Shown one piece after another: positions 24,258-36,079 of a DNA stretch of 64,000 nucleotides (within the stretch, counting starts at the first letter, position 1; each line of letters begins with the position of its first letter). The position numbers were made by a program, and so were the translations under genes. Source of the DNA: Tetradesmus obliquus. Its lineage: Eukaryota > Chlorophyta > Chlorophyceae > Sphaeropleales > Scenedesmaceae. The stretch spans positions 7,896,501 to 7,960,500 of the forward strand of contig CP126191.1 of assembly GCA_030272155.1 (NCBI GenBank). The letters are read 5' to 3'. The notes beneath the pieces were generated by a model, which saw nothing but the letters and a program-made list of their open reading frames with translations, did no database searches and had not been told where the DNA came from.

Positions 24258-25377
24258 ACGTGTGCTGCTGCTGCTGCTGCTGCTGCAGGGAGATCTGGGT
24301 GCGGCGGCCGCACGAGTTCAAGATCGCGTGCCTGCAGGACATCCGCGCGCTGTTCCCCCAGGAGTGGAACCCCTTCTACGCGGGCTTCGGCAACAGGGAC
24401 ACAGACGAGGTCTCCTACAGGTGCGGCACGCACACACCAATCTCAGACGGCTGGGGCTTCTGCTCAGGAGCTTACACATGTAGACATCTGCTGATCTGTT
24501 ATGTGTGCTGTGGCATGCGCAATGCGTTGTGGGCTGTGCCAGCTTGTGCGTGGGGGGGTGCTTGCACTGCACGCTGCGCTGCATTGGCGATGCAGCGCCT
24601 GCAGCGCGCCTGCATCTGCTGTTGTAGCTTTGTCTGCCTGTGCTACTCTTTCACGCCCTGCTACAACACCGCTGCCGCTGGCTACTCAACAACGTCTGTG
24701 AAACTGCTGCTGCTGCTGCCACACTCGTAGGGAGGTTGGTGTGCCGCTGTCACGCACCTTCACCATCAACCCCCGGGGCCAGATCCAAAAGGCAGCCACC
24801 CCAGTCCAAAGCAGCACCTGGTCCAGCTTGTCAGCCATCAACGAGCTCGTGCATCAGCTGTTCCCGCCGCTGCCAACAGCAGCCAGCCGCAGCAGCAGCA
24901 TGCTGAAACTGCGGGTGAGCAGCAGGCGCATGAGCAGCGACTGGGATTATGCGGCGGCGGCGGGCATTGTGGGGCAGGAGACGCTGGATGCTGCGGTGGC
25001 AGCGCGGGAGCGCCAGCGCAAGTCAGCTGCTGAAGCAGCTGGCGAGAGTGCAGCCACTCCACGCAGCACAGCAGAGCAGGATGCAGCAGCAGCAGTGGGC
25101 GGCAAGGGTGGCGCAGTCGCCGCAGCTGCGTCTGTTGCGACAGCTGCTGCGATGCGGATCGTTGCAGATGGTACAGCAAACGGCAGTGCGGCCGCTATAG
25201 CAGCAGCTGCGGCGGCTGCGGCAGCAGCGGCAGCGGCAGCAGCAGCAGCGAGCCCTCTGCCAGCTGTGTTAGAGCTAGAAGATGTTGGCCCACCGCGCGA
25301 GGAGTTTGCAGACCTGCAATACTGGCGGCCCTCATTCAGCGTGGACATTGGGGAGGAGCTGCTGCGGATGGAGCGCA

Positions 25378-25408
<31 letters not shown>

Positions 25409-25451
25409 AGTTCAGCTGTTGCTGCAGCAGCAGCAGCATCCGCAGCACTAA
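18262..25451 (+). CDS. PAH1: lipin-type phosphatidate phosphatase (PAH)
   Basis: Twelve phase-consistent exons: 18262-18321, 18765-18894, 19147-19209, 19482-19562, 19792-21785, 22081-22206, 22458-22843, 23021-23125, 23405-23617, 23904-24023, 24289-24420 and 24731-25451 (about 1,377 aa). The N-lipin domain reads [23 protein letters not shown] and YGQAYFAAE. The mid-region has [25 protein letters not shown] and WRLWPF. The C-lipin (LNS2/HAD) domain has LTPTSEQL, the catalytic [10 protein letters not shown] (23475 onward), [26 protein letters not shown] and [15 protein letters not shown]. Lipins are Mg-dependent and convert phosphatidate to diacylglycerol, feeding triacylglycerol and membrane lipid synthesis from cytosol and ER. 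Exon 5 holds a 500-residue disordered Gln/Ala/Ser insert between the domains. The short first exon is chosen by splice phase and is the least certain part. Confidence 0.93.
24211..24288 (+). repeat. (CTG)n tract abutting a lipin acceptor
   Basis: About fifteen CTG/GCT units, one TACGTG interruption and about eight more run straight into the CAG acceptor of lipin exon 11. It replaces the usual polypyrimidine tract. Confidence 0.9.
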
Positions 25452-26674
25452 AGTCAGGTCGTTGTTGATGCGGGCAGACCTTGGTTCAGCAATATGTGGC
25501 AGGTGTCTTGGATGTAGGTTGCGTGGTGAAGCCTGCTTGCTGCAGCAGCAGCTACAGTGCCACATTTTTTCGTCATCAAGCCACATCACTTAGTGTACAG
25601 TTAGGTGCCGCGCTGCTAGAACGGCCCTGTATCATTATGATAATGGATATACCTGTTGTTAACCGTCCTGGCTCAGCTGAGTGGCCGCTCAGGGCGTAGC
25701 CTGTGCATCACGGCTGTCCTGCACTTGCATGAGCCTTGTCATGACCCTCTCTGTTTGCTGTGCCATGCTTGGTAGACTGTGCGTGCAGGCACTTTTGGCT
25801 GGCGCTGCAGCGTGGCAGGACTGCTGCCACAGCTGTGGCAGGACTGCTCCGGCAGCTACCCAACATTATAGTGTGCAGGGTGTCAGGCGTAAGCGCTGTC
25901 GTTGCTGCAGTTTCGAAGCAATCAACTCACTACTGCATGCTCATCGTGGTGTTACAGTGAATAGTTGTAGCTGCTGCAAGCGGCACTATGAAAGCCTTGA
26001 TGCGGCTACTATCAGCAGCTGTTTGTTGCTTGTTGTTGTTTTGCGTGCTGCTTGGCACCTTTGGACCACCTGAGCCTGTGAATGCGCCGTAAGCCCTTGT
26101 CTCTTATGTGGCGTGCTGCGTTTGCGCACTGTGGGACTTGCAGCTGGTGCTGTGCTGAGTGGCTTGCTGAGGCTGATCAGCCTTCAACTTTTAAACTTGC
26201 ATGGCATTGTGTCAGTCGAAAGGTTCACGCATCAGAAGCAAGACTCCTGCAGGAGGAGCAGGGCTGCTGCCTCTTGAAGAGGAGAGGATGTGACCACCTC
26301 GACTTGGCTCCAACAGCAGGGAGACAACACGTACTTGATATTACGATTAACTGAACTCTTGGTTATGCGACCCTTTCAACCAGACGGCCTACAAACTAGT
26401 CTGCAGTACCTGACCTGTCACCCAGCCTTCCTCTGACCGTGTGACCTTCCGTTGCAACAGCTGGCGTGGCATGTTAGGGACAGGTTACCCGTCACAAACT
26501 CCGTAGCTGCAACGAGTGGTTAAACACTTTGATGAAGGCTACGGTTGTGACGTCTGATTCACGAATAACCGTAACGAAACACTCTGCCCTGATTGCCAAG
26601 CACACGACCCCGATACCGCGGCCTCCACTCGTTCACATCTAAGCTAATCGTAGACTTAGTGAGGCATACTCACC
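25452..26674. other. intergenic, about 1.2 kb
   Basis: Lipin 3' region and upstream region of the Kazal gene. The reading frames here lack codon bias or recognisable motifs. The last 300 bases are AT-richer and probably carry the promoter of the next gene. Confidence 0.4.
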
Positions 26675-27250
26675 ATGGCTGCTTGCGTGCCGGCCCTGAT
26701 CCTGCTTTCAGGTGAGCGCACGGATCCTGCCCAGCCCCTGCCCTGTGACGCTCTGCGTCATTCAACTCACGTCGACACATAGCTTTAATAAGCCTGTTTT
26801 ACAGTCTACGAGCGTGTCTTGTGCTGAGACTGCCTGAGGTGCATGGCAGAGCTCCAGAGCGACATCAGCAACCAAATGCCGGCAGGGCGCCCTTGTTCGG
26901 ACACGTATATCAGAAGAAAGCATGTATGTCTTGTTCCGAAACACACTGTTTCGTTGTTACCAACCACTGAACGCACAAGCATCGATGCAACCCCTGCTTC
27001 TGCAGCGATGGCCATCGCAACCACCACGGCACATGCCAGAGTGATTATGCAAGGCTCTGAACCCCCCGAGTTTGACTGCAACCAGGGATGCCCTGCAACC
27101 ACTTCGCCGGTCTGCGCTGAAGGCGACATTACGCTTCAGGGCGCCTGCCTGGCGTACTGCCAGAAGTTGACTGTAAAGCACACAGGCCCATGCGACGTAG
27201 TAGACGGTCATGGACGCGTGTCCGGGACAGACGCCGTTGTGGGTGAGTAA
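26675..27250 (+). CDS. secreted Kazal-type serine protease inhibitor
   Basis: Exon 1 (26675-26711) and exon 2 (27006-27250) join in phase 1 and give about 93 aa ending at TAA. The start MAACVPALILLSAMAIATTTAHA is a clear signal peptide. The following domain has the Kazal spacing: FDCNQGCPATTSPVCAEGD, then CLAYC and GPC, with six cysteines. Kazal domains insert a loop into the active site of serine proteases. A GTGAGT donor overlaps the end (GT at 27243), so the exon might instead splice onto the protease gene just downstream. The phase of that donor does not fit the next exon, so a stand-alone inhibitor is preferred. A fusion with a missing small exon remains possible. Confidence 0.65.
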
Positions 27251-27570
27251 ACTTGAGTGAGCCAGTTTGCTGCATCAGTTGTCAGTTGATGGTGACCATT
27301 CAATGCCAGTGGTTGTCTGTACTGCTCAGCGTCACAGCACTGATCGACCACCAGCTTTGACGCTTGCCACGGTCGTCACAATGAGGCATGCATGTATGTG
27401 CCACGCTTCTTTGACAGTCCTGCAGTGTGCAACTGTGCACCGTGTGACAGCATGCTGCGCAGCGGCTCAGTTGTGGCTGCAGCTGCGTCTTCTGCTGCCT
27501 GCTGCATGCAGCTGCCTTTGCCCCGGCCAGCTCAAGTCCAGATGCCTCCACAGCCTCTACACCCATGCAG

Positions 27571-30136
27571 ATCTCTAGCAGGGCCATGAACCGATTCAAG
27601 AGTGACGGCTTTGTCTGCATTGGGCGGGCAGTCAGCAGCCCTGCCTTCAAGCCAAGGCGCACTGTGCTGAGGGACAGCAGTATGCCGTGAGTGGCAGACG
27701 TGGTTGCACACCCCACCAGCATACATCTGTCCTGCTGCTCTTAGGCTGCGTCTGCTAGCGGACGCTGCAATGGATCCAGCTATGACAGCCCCATCAGGAG
27801 GCACACCTTCCTGCATAGTGTATGCTTGAAGTTGTTGCAAATCACTACTCGTGTCTATTCACACATGCGTGGATAGGGCCACGTCGCACCATACTGGGGT
27901 GGCAAGGGTAGCACGGCTGCTTGGTTGAGGCTGGGGCACCTAGTGTGCTGCACTGCAGCACACTCCTTGCACACACGTGCTGAGGCTGCGACAATTCAAC
28001 ACTTCGCTTTGCCTGCAGGTGCGTATCACATGTGTACACTACTACTGTCACCTCAACAATGTTTGCAAGTTTTGTTTCACGTCAGCTGGCTGCTCCTGCC
28101 GTGAGCGTTCCTCTGCTCTGCTGCTTGCCCTTTTTCCATTTGCCCCCACGCGCAGTCTGCAGCGCCCGCTGCCGGGCCCTCATTCCCTGCGAGCCATTCG
28201 CGTGTCCGCCAAAGACAACCTGATGTACATTGAGCAAGCAAGCGACACCGCTGCTCGGCTGGCATCCGCAACAACACCTGAGATCATGGCTAGCACACCT
28301 CCTATGGCCGCGCCCGGCAGCATTGAAGCTCCAGGGGGTGCAGCTCAGGATGGCGGCCGCTGTGTTCCAGTGCCGTTTGGCACAAAGCCAGCACAGACGG
28401 ATGTTACACCCGCGCAAGTGCCGGCAGACAAGGTGATAACATTCAAGGCAAAATACCCATATGCGGCGATAGGGAGGCTGGACATCAATGGGGGCACCTG
28501 CTCTGGCAGCCAGATTGGCGACTACACAGTGCTGACAGCAGCACACTGCGTTTATGACAGGAAGACCAAGAAGTGGGGCAAATCTAACTGGCGCTATGAG
28601 CCTGCCACTTACCGCGACAGTTCTGGCACCCGGCGGTACCCTTATGCCACGAATTATGTCTCTTACTTCACGTACTTCAACGCTTGGATAAACTAGGCAG
28701 ATAACAAGAAGGCATACTGGTGGGTCCAACTTTGACCTTGCATGCATTGGCTTGCACTTCTGACTCGTGCTGTGGCAGCGCATTGCCTGCTGTTGCAGCA
28801 TCCTGTGTATGTTGGGCAGCTGCAGACAACCTCCAGCTCGCAACAACCATACAAGACTCACTTCCATTGCCACAAGGGTCAGAACATTTTCCAGTGTCTC
28901 TCACACAAGCCATTTTGCAACCAGCTGCAGCTATAGCTGTGACAGCAGCATGCGCATGCACGTGGCTTTATATGTGTGACCAAACTTGCACCTTTCTGGC
29001 ACACAAACAAATGCGATTGTCTGAACAAAAGGAGCTCAAACTTCACATCAGAACATGACAGCCAGCACATAACAAGCATGCCAAAACAGCCATGCAGTGT
29101 GCGGTTTGTGTGCTGGGCCCTGAGCAGCAGTGGCATGGAGTTTGAGGCTGGGCCCGCAGGAGCTTGACAAGTTGCTTGTGGGATACACTGGGCTGGGGCG
29201 TCCATGCTGTGTGGCGACCATGGCGGTGCTTGCTGCTGAGCTGCAGGTATGACATCTTGGTGGTCACTATGAAGAACACGCGTGCGACTGGCACCCTGGG
29301 ACTGAGGTGGGACGCAGCTGACTATGGAGGCATCATCAACTGGGCCGGGTGAGTAACCCACTAGCTGACAGTGCTGCTTGAGCTTGCTTCCTTTCAGCAA
29401 GATGACGCGTTGTGTGCACCATAGCTGTGCAGGCTGCAACACATGAGGGTTGCAAGCTTTGCGCAGTGCACATGTGAAGCTGCATGCATGCAGCCGGTGT
29501 CTTGCGCAAGACATGCTTGCAGGCATCTCTCAGCTGCCAAATGACTGCGCGGTGTCAGCACCTCCCCGTCCATTCATGCGTTGATGCAACTCTGCTTTTA
29601 GCAGGCATGCCTTGCACTCTCATCTTGCAAGACTGGCAGGCACAATGGCCAAACAAACTCCTGCACCGGCATTCTGGACTGGGTTGCGTAGTGCATCGTG
29701 CAGATTGACGGGCTCCCCTTGCCAGGGGGGCTGTCACTTGATGGTTGTTTGGGCATGAGCACCCGCACCTCGATAGTTTGCTGACAGCTGCAGCTGCTGC
29801 CGGCCGCCGCGACAACGTTGGGTGTCACTTTCAGGTACCCCTCTGACACGCAGAGGAGAGGCACGTTCCGTTGGGGCAACTGCGACATAGTCAACGACGG
29901 GAATGGAAAGGACTCGCGCCTGGTGCTGCGCGGTGCTAGCGCACAGTGCCTGATCCTGGAGCACGGAGAATCCGGCTGTCCTTTCTTCCAGTCAACCAGC
30001 GATGGGTAACTACGTCAGGGCAGTGTTGAGCCATGGCGAACCTCTCCCCGGTGGAGGAGAGATCGATGTTGGGACTGAATTGGACAAAACCAACTACGAG
30101 TTTGTGATCAAGTACATGGGCAATAAGCCCAACTGA
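27571..30136 (+). pseudogene. chymotrypsin/V8-fold serine protease, broken in two places
   Basis: Exons 27571-27686, 28156-28719, 29247-29348 and 29835-30136 join with consistent phase 2 junctions. Triad candidates: His in VLTAAHC (28544-28546), Asp in YDILVV (29251-29253), Ser in GESGCPFF (29971-29973). The layout resembles trypsin-like and glutamyl (V8) endopeptidases. Two lesions are seen. An in-frame TAG at 28694-28696 lies between YFNAWIN and ADNKKAYW, though the frame and donor continue normally after it. A +1 shift at the GGG of 30004-30006 gives a TAA at once, while the next frame goes on as NYVRAVLSHGE to TGA at 30134-30136. TAG ends other genes here, so reassignment is unlikely. The start is unresolved; an in-frame ATG lies at 27565. 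Sequencing error could explain one lesion, less easily both. Confidence 0.65.
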
Positions 30137-30759
30137 AGTGCGGCGCGCTGAAAGCTGCTGTCACATGCTCCCTGAGGTGCAAGCTCGGTCCACGGCGTGG
30201 CAAGGGCCACCTGTGCGTTGTTGGCGAAACCTGCGGCTTCAGCAAAGGGAGCTTGTGTCACAGGTCAGTCGGCGTAGACTGCGCAAGCATTCCACGGTAA
30301 GCACTGACTGCATCGTTTGAAACCCCGGCACTACACTGAAGTTTTCTATGTATCTGATGGTGCTGTCGCCTGCGGCACAGGAGCCGACAACTCAGCAGTA
30401 CCACATCAGCGGTTGTTACATCTGTTTGTATGCCACTGTTAGTTTGGGATGCGTGATAGCACACAGCTGTCCACGGGTTGTATGTGGTGCAGATGCTGTG
30501 TGCAGTTGCAGCTCGAGCAGCATGCTGCCCAGGCAGTCTGTGTACATGAGCTGAAGAGCTGTTACCAGCCTGACAACCTTAGGGTTACGATGAGCTGTCA
30601 CATGGCACACTACAACCACGCTCGTGGTTGTGCTTCCTTCGCTGTTGTGCCACCTGTAAGCTGGCAGTTCCGTAATGTGTACAGGCTGTCACTGTCAACC
30701 CGCAGCAGAGCTGATATGCAATTCCCTGGTGTTGACGCCAACAGGTTTTACTGCAGCGT

Positions 30760-31425
30760 GAACGTGTGGCAGTGGGCGTTTGTGTGCCTGCATGCATACT
30801 CTGATTCACCTTTGCGGCTCTGCTATGCTGTTGCCAGACTCTGCTGACCCCTTATCAGCCGTTGCCTCTGCTATGCTGGTGTGTACTGTTGGATGGCTCA
30901 CAAACTCCGCTGCATGTGACAGGCTGCAGCATGTGGCAGTGGGCGTTGTTTCCCTGCGTGCATACTCTGATTCACTTTTGCGACTCTGCTACGCCATTGC
31001 CAGACTCTGCTTTGCCCGTATCAGCCGTTGTCTCTGCTATGCCTGTGTGTTTTGTTGGCTGGCTCACAAACTCCTCTGCATGACTGGCTGCAGAATGTGG
31101 CGATTGGCGTCTGTTTGCTTGCATGCGAATTATGTTTCACCTTTGGGACTCTGCTACGCCATTGCCAGACTCTGCATTGCCCGTATCAGCCATTGTCTCT
31201 GCTATGCTAGTGTGTACTGTTGGCTGGCTCACAAACTCCGCTGCATGTGACAGGCTGCAGCATGTGGCAGTGGGCGTTGTTTCCCTGCGTGCATACTCTG
31301 ATTCACCTTTGCGACTCCACTATGCTATTGCCATGCCCTGCTTTGACCCTATCAGCCATCGTCTGTGATAAGTCAGTGTGTTTCGTTGGCCGGCTCACAC
31401 ACCCCTGCATGCGACCGGCTAAAAA
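30760..31425 (+). repeat. 166-bp tandem repeat, four copies
   Basis: Equivalent points fall at about 30801, 30966, 31132 and 31298, giving a period of 165-166 bases. Each unit contains CTCTGCTA, GCCAGACTCTGC, TATCAGCC and GGCTCACAAACTCC. Copies differ by scattered substitutions. The period is not a multiple of three and frames carry no protein signature, so this is a minisatellite-like array. Confidence 0.85.
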
Positions 31426-32180
31426 CTGAGCTCAACGTACTGCTGCGGGTAGAAACCTATCGCAGTGCCACCCTGCATGATGCACTGTGCCTGCTTTGAC
31501 CACAGTGCTGCGCTAGGCGCCATTTTATGAGTCAGTCACCATGCTACAAAGCAGCACTTGATCATGAGCTTCTTGCTGTGTTTACTGCTGGCAATCATCC
31601 TGTGCTTTGCGCACTGCACTCCACCTGGTAAGATGCTATGGCCTGGTGTGTGCTGCGTCTGCTCAACATGCTTAGTGTGCAGTGGGTCTGGCCTCTGCCA
31701 GTGACGCCAGAACCGGATGGAAATTGAGGGTGGACAGCACCGCCATTGTGGTGCATGGCGCTTCCAGAAGGTGAAGTTATGGGTGTGTACCACTCATGCA
31801 GGGTTCATTCTGGCGCGTTAACGCAACGTTGCCTTGAGACAGCTGTGCTGCCCCTGGCAGCTGATGGGTGTTGATGTTCAAGCACTCAGTGTTAATGCCT
31901 GCAACATGGCATATCATTACACAACCACTGCATACAATCCCTCCTTGGCGCAAGTTGTTGGCAGAGAGTTTGCATATGGCATGGCAGTTGCAACTGAACT
32001 GCATACAATTGTGTATGTGGACTTGCCGTTGTGTGCCTACCAGTGACTACAGCCGTCGTGCTATTGCAGCATACAATGTGGTTGAACGCTGCGCTGCTGC
32101 AGCAGTCGGCGCCTCGTGGAGATTTGGAGAGTTTGCATTGCCGTTATGTAGGATGTGCTCGATCTCACTCTTGCATACAG

Positions 32181-32200
32181 TGGATATGTCGACATATCCA
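32181..32200. repeat. 20-bp perfect palindrome
   Basis: TGGATATGTC followed directly by its reverse complement GACATATCCA, centred on a SalI-like GTCGAC. No associated gene or repeat explains it. Confidence 0.8.
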
Positions 32201-32326
32201 TTATATCACAATGGTGTGATGCAGCTGCATGGATGTGATTTTGCCGGCCGCAGCTTGGACAGCGCCCATAAACACTGCTGCAGCAGCAGCTGCTGCGTCC
32301 TGCAGTCGTTTATAAGGTGATCACCG

Positions 32327-34855
32327 ATCGTCGGAAATTTTGGTACTCCCGACACAGGGGGTTTCCCGCCTTACGTCATACCCCCTTTATTCGGTTCAAA
32401 GATCAGGACCCCCATGACGGAAGACACTGTTGACGTCAGGCGCCTTACGGTATCCGGTGCTTACGGCAGGCCCTGGAATCGGGGGCTGCGTCAGCCCGGC
32501 TGACGTAACAGTGTTTACTGACCTTCCGTCAGCACCCTTTCTGTAAGTTGCCTTAATGCGACAACGTAAGCATGTTGCTGTAAGTGATGTTGATGAGTTG
32601 ATTTCAGGGCTGCTGCTGTAAGCCTGCTGCTGTAGGGCGGCTTACAACACTGATGTCAGGTGTGCTGCTTTCAAGGGGCTGTACCGTGCAAACATCCAGC
32701 TTTGTATAAAGATCTGCAGGTAACACTAATTGGTACATCTGAGACCACTGCTATGTCACTGCATCAACTTGATGCAGTTCAACTGAACTCAAAAGAAGTG
32801 CGTTACCGTACCATATGGAATGCCTGACGCCTTCTCCATCATACTGTGACTCCCACAAGCCGCTGCAGCGACACCAACTTCGCAAAATATGCAACTGGCA
32901 GCTGATGGCGTGACGCGACCACCATGCTGACCCACAACCTTTAACAGGTATGTGTGTGCTTAGTAATAAAAACCACCAGAACAGCAAGGTCACACAAAGC
33001 AAGCTCCAGAACCAGCAGCCAAGCCAGCTGCAGCCATGAGCCCGACACATCATATTCACAACTGCCAGCATAGCAGGTTGTTCAATCGGTTGCATTATAT
33101 TAACCAAGCTTCAAGGCGTTCAAGAATTGCAATCAAACAATGTGCTGCATCATGCTGCCATTGCTGCAAGAATTTATGGCAAAGGGTGACACGTGCTCCC
33201 AACAATGATTCCTGCAAGCGCGGCAGTGCAGAATGTGTTCACTCATTGCAGCATCAAACGCGCACACCGGCTATGATAGCCATCCCATGCAAAGTGAACT
33301 CACAGCCAAGGTGCTGGTGATCCTTTGCAGTAGCATGCAAACACGTTCATCTGTCAATGCGACCATGCTCATGCGATCTTGAATCAAGCACGTTCAGCTG
33401 AAATGCTGCATTGCTTGCAGTTAGGACAGCCCTACTTGTGCGCCACTTCTCTGCAACCACAGCTGAAAACTCGATGATGTTGTATGGCAGGGATGCCAGC
33501 AATGTAAGCACCTCGACAGCATCTCCTGGATGCTTTGGCCTTCGGCCTGCGCATGCAGAGGCAGAGGAACAGGAGACAAAACTACTGAGCTAATCATGGG
33601 CAGCTTGTGTGGGTCAGGCTGAAATACCTGCTATGCAGGACAAGGTCTGCTTCAACAGCAAGCAGCGATGTGGTCATGCTGATGAGGGCAGTGATTGGTA
33701 CCAGTGCTGCAGCAACAGCGATCATCGCTTCGTGCAAGTGTATTGGATGGTTGTGCCATTGGCTGGCTCACCGTGGAGTCCTAGGCGGCAGCTCCCCATT
33801 TGTGCGCAGAATCCCAGCTGCTGTTGCTGCTACGCTGTCCGATCTTTAGGTTTGCTGATCTTGGCAGGCTTGCCAGGGAACAAGGCGCATTGCTGTCGAT
33901 GACAGTTTTCTGCGGGAATCTTGCCTCTCACAGGCGCACACACAAACCCTGCAGAACGAATCTTGCGATCGGTATCAATAGTTAGATGTCAGATCATGTC
34001 AATGCTGTATCAGCAAGCTCAAGAACAGCAAACAGCTGTTGAGATGGTAAGCAGCAAACTGATCTGCAGCAGAGCAGCACAAGCATGCATGCTGCTGCTG
34101 GTCATCATGCAAGGACAGATCACTGTCATGGATCTACCCAGTAGTCTGCACGAGGGCTGGCTTGAGCTGCCGGTGTTGCTGATGCCGAGAGATTGGCGTG
34201 CAAAGCCCAACGGTCTGGTTGTTGAGCCCGATGTGTGTGCCCGATCGCGGCGTCGTCATAAATCCAGTTTTATGCCTGATAGATGTCAGCGCATTGGCAG
34301 CAGAAACCAGTCCTGCCGCTTTACGTGTAGCTCACGATAATGGAATGTGTGGTTGTCACTTTGGCGTGGGTTCATGAGGTTCAGCAGCTCGTTCAGGCAG
34401 AAGACTAGTATCATATCTAAAGACGTTCTAATGTCCGATTATGATTAATCGAGACTGCCAGCTGTGCGCTGCTCGCGGGCGTAACAATGCAGCAGCAGTA
34501 CGCCTGACTCAAGTGCATGCACAGCCAACGAAGCACGCCTGATGGAGAAACTAGTGGATCAAGACGTCTCCGTAATACAGCACTTACAGAATGGGTCTGC
34601 ATCAGTGCCGTCAGCGCAGTCGACGTAAACGTCGTGATGAAGCTCCCCTTGACTCAGGCGAGCAGCACCGCTTACGTTTACACGACTTACGTAAGACACC
34701 CCTAAAATAAGCAGTATTTGACATAAAACACTTGACGTAATGCAGGAAGCCCCCCTTACTCAGCGACCCCTGACGGCAGCCTGCTGAAACAGGCAGCAGT
34801 AAGCCCCCGGCTGATTTGTGAGCCTTGATTCGGGAGTACTAAAATTTCCGACGAT
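32327..34855. mobile_element. non-autonomous DNA element with 25-bp terminal inverted repeats
   Basis: The first 25 bases (32327-32351, beginning ATCGTCGGAAATTTT) and the reverse complement of the last 25 (34831-34855) agree at 24 of 25 positions. Both ends carry clusters of TTACG/CGTAA motifs just inside the termini: left at about 32370-32600, right at about 34620-34745. Subterminal motif clusters of this kind often bind transposase in DNA transposons. The interior (about 1.9 kb) has no frame over about 140 codons and no transposase motif. I did not find a convincing target-site duplication, so the superfamily is open. Confidence 0.7.
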
Positions 34856-34884
34856 GGCATGAGCCACATTGTATCGCCTCCAAG

Positions 34885-34905
34885 GCATTAGGGAGTCCCT
34901 AATGC
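34885..34905. repeat. perfect 10-bp hairpin beside the TIR element
   Basis: GCATTAGGGA, a single G, then TCCCTAATGC. The outer flanks ATCGCC (34873) and GGCGAT (about 34910) also pair, so the structure extends outward with an interior loop. It lies 30 bases outside the right end of the TIR element. Confidence 0.75.
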
Positions 34906-36079
34906 TCACGGCGATCAGGCGAGGCTGACAATGTCTTGTACAATCTTGCTGTTGCTGTTTTTGGTTTGCTGTAGGCTGTGTGGTCTCTTGGTAACACCTT
35001 CCCAAAGAATTTATGTCAGACTATGTTTGGGGCTCCCTCTCCTACACAGCTAGGAGCACTCAGTGCTGGCACTGCCAGCTGAGCTGCCACCGCTGCTGCA
35101 GCAGCCGCCGCCACTCGCAGGCCTCCCATTCGTCACAGCAGCTTGCTGCATGCACCCACTACACTGTATGCAAGCCTGCAACAGCCTTGAAGCAGTGGCA
35201 GCGATGCCATTTAGCATAAAAAGAAAAGAAAAAAGCCAGACAGCACCAGAGTCACCTGCCGGGCAGTCCCTGGCATGTGCCTGACGTGTGATATGCACAT
35301 AATCCAGCACACACACACATATCTGTATGGTGTGGAAGAAGCACTCCAGGACAACCCACACCATGCAGTCAGCATACACACACTGCCGCAGCTCAGCGGC
35401 CGAGCGCACTGCATAACCGTAAGTCTTGCTGCACCAATTGGTTTGCAAACTGCCACCACAGCAGCAGCAGCTGGTGAATTGCTACGTGGCTGGGTCACCC
35501 CAAAACGCCACCAGCTCCATGAAGTCCGCGCCAGTTGACAGTCCTGCCACACAACAAGGCAGGCACCACTGATCGCAAAGCAAGTTGCCGGCACAGCGCA
35601 ACAACAGTGGACCGACCGCAACGTGCTGCTGTGGAGATCGCCACGCATACAGCAAGGAGCGGCAGCCGCACTGCTGCACAGCTCTACCCCTGCAGCTGTG
35701 CATGCCGTGCTTTGAGCAACAGGTGCCATTTGTGTCACCAATGCGAGCACGGCAGGCTCTGCACATGACAAGCTGCCGCTCTGACAGCTTGCGCTGATAC
35801 GATACTTTCAAGTTTGGCGGGGCAATGACAACTGACAATTGAGTAACCGACAATCTCTGCTGTACAACGCTCACACTGTGAACATCAACAATGTAATACC
35901 CTCAGCAACCACCCAAGTTCTCCAAACTGGCTTTCTCTCAACCCAAAACAGCCTGCACCCTATCAAGGGTCCATACAGCGGCAAGGAGCACGTCACACCC
36001 CGGGCCAGCAAGCAGAGGCAGGACACTACTGCACCTGCAGCAGCACCTGCCATCCACACGCAACCCACACGCCTGCTCA
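34906..36079. other. intergenic, about 1.2 kb
   Basis: Several long antisense frames occur (for example 35211-35771, minus), but they are Cys/Ser/Ala-rich with no motif, splice pattern or neighbour support. The right part should be the 3' UTR of the DDX47 gene. Confidence 0.4.

Larger units (their letters stand above)
30137..32326. other. intergenic, about 2.2 kb, with a tandem repeat array
   Basis: No supported gene. Open frames between 30780 and 31430 follow the tandem array listed separately. A 20-bp perfect palindrome lies at 32181-32200. The right edge abuts the TIR element. Confidence 0.5.

Noticed and set aside
24211..24288. Poly-Leu or poly-Cys peptides encoded by CTG/TGC tracts
   Set aside because: These tracts lie in introns next to acceptors; the conserved lipin frame skips them.
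28694..28696. Reassignment of TAG to an amino acid
   Set aside because: TAG ends the CLEC16A-like, polymerase and lumen-protein genes in the right place, so it is an ordinary stop here.
30780..31250. 156-codon frame with repeated LCYAIARLC and WLAHKL
   Set aside because: It merely translates the 166-bp tandem array, whose period is not a multiple of three.
32327..34855. CACTA-type transposon
   Set aside because: The termini begin ATCGTCGG, not CACTA, and no 3-bp target duplication was seen.
35211..35771. 186-codon minus-strand frame
   Set aside because: Cys/Ser/Ala-rich, no motif, no splice partners, and overlapping frames of equal length exist.
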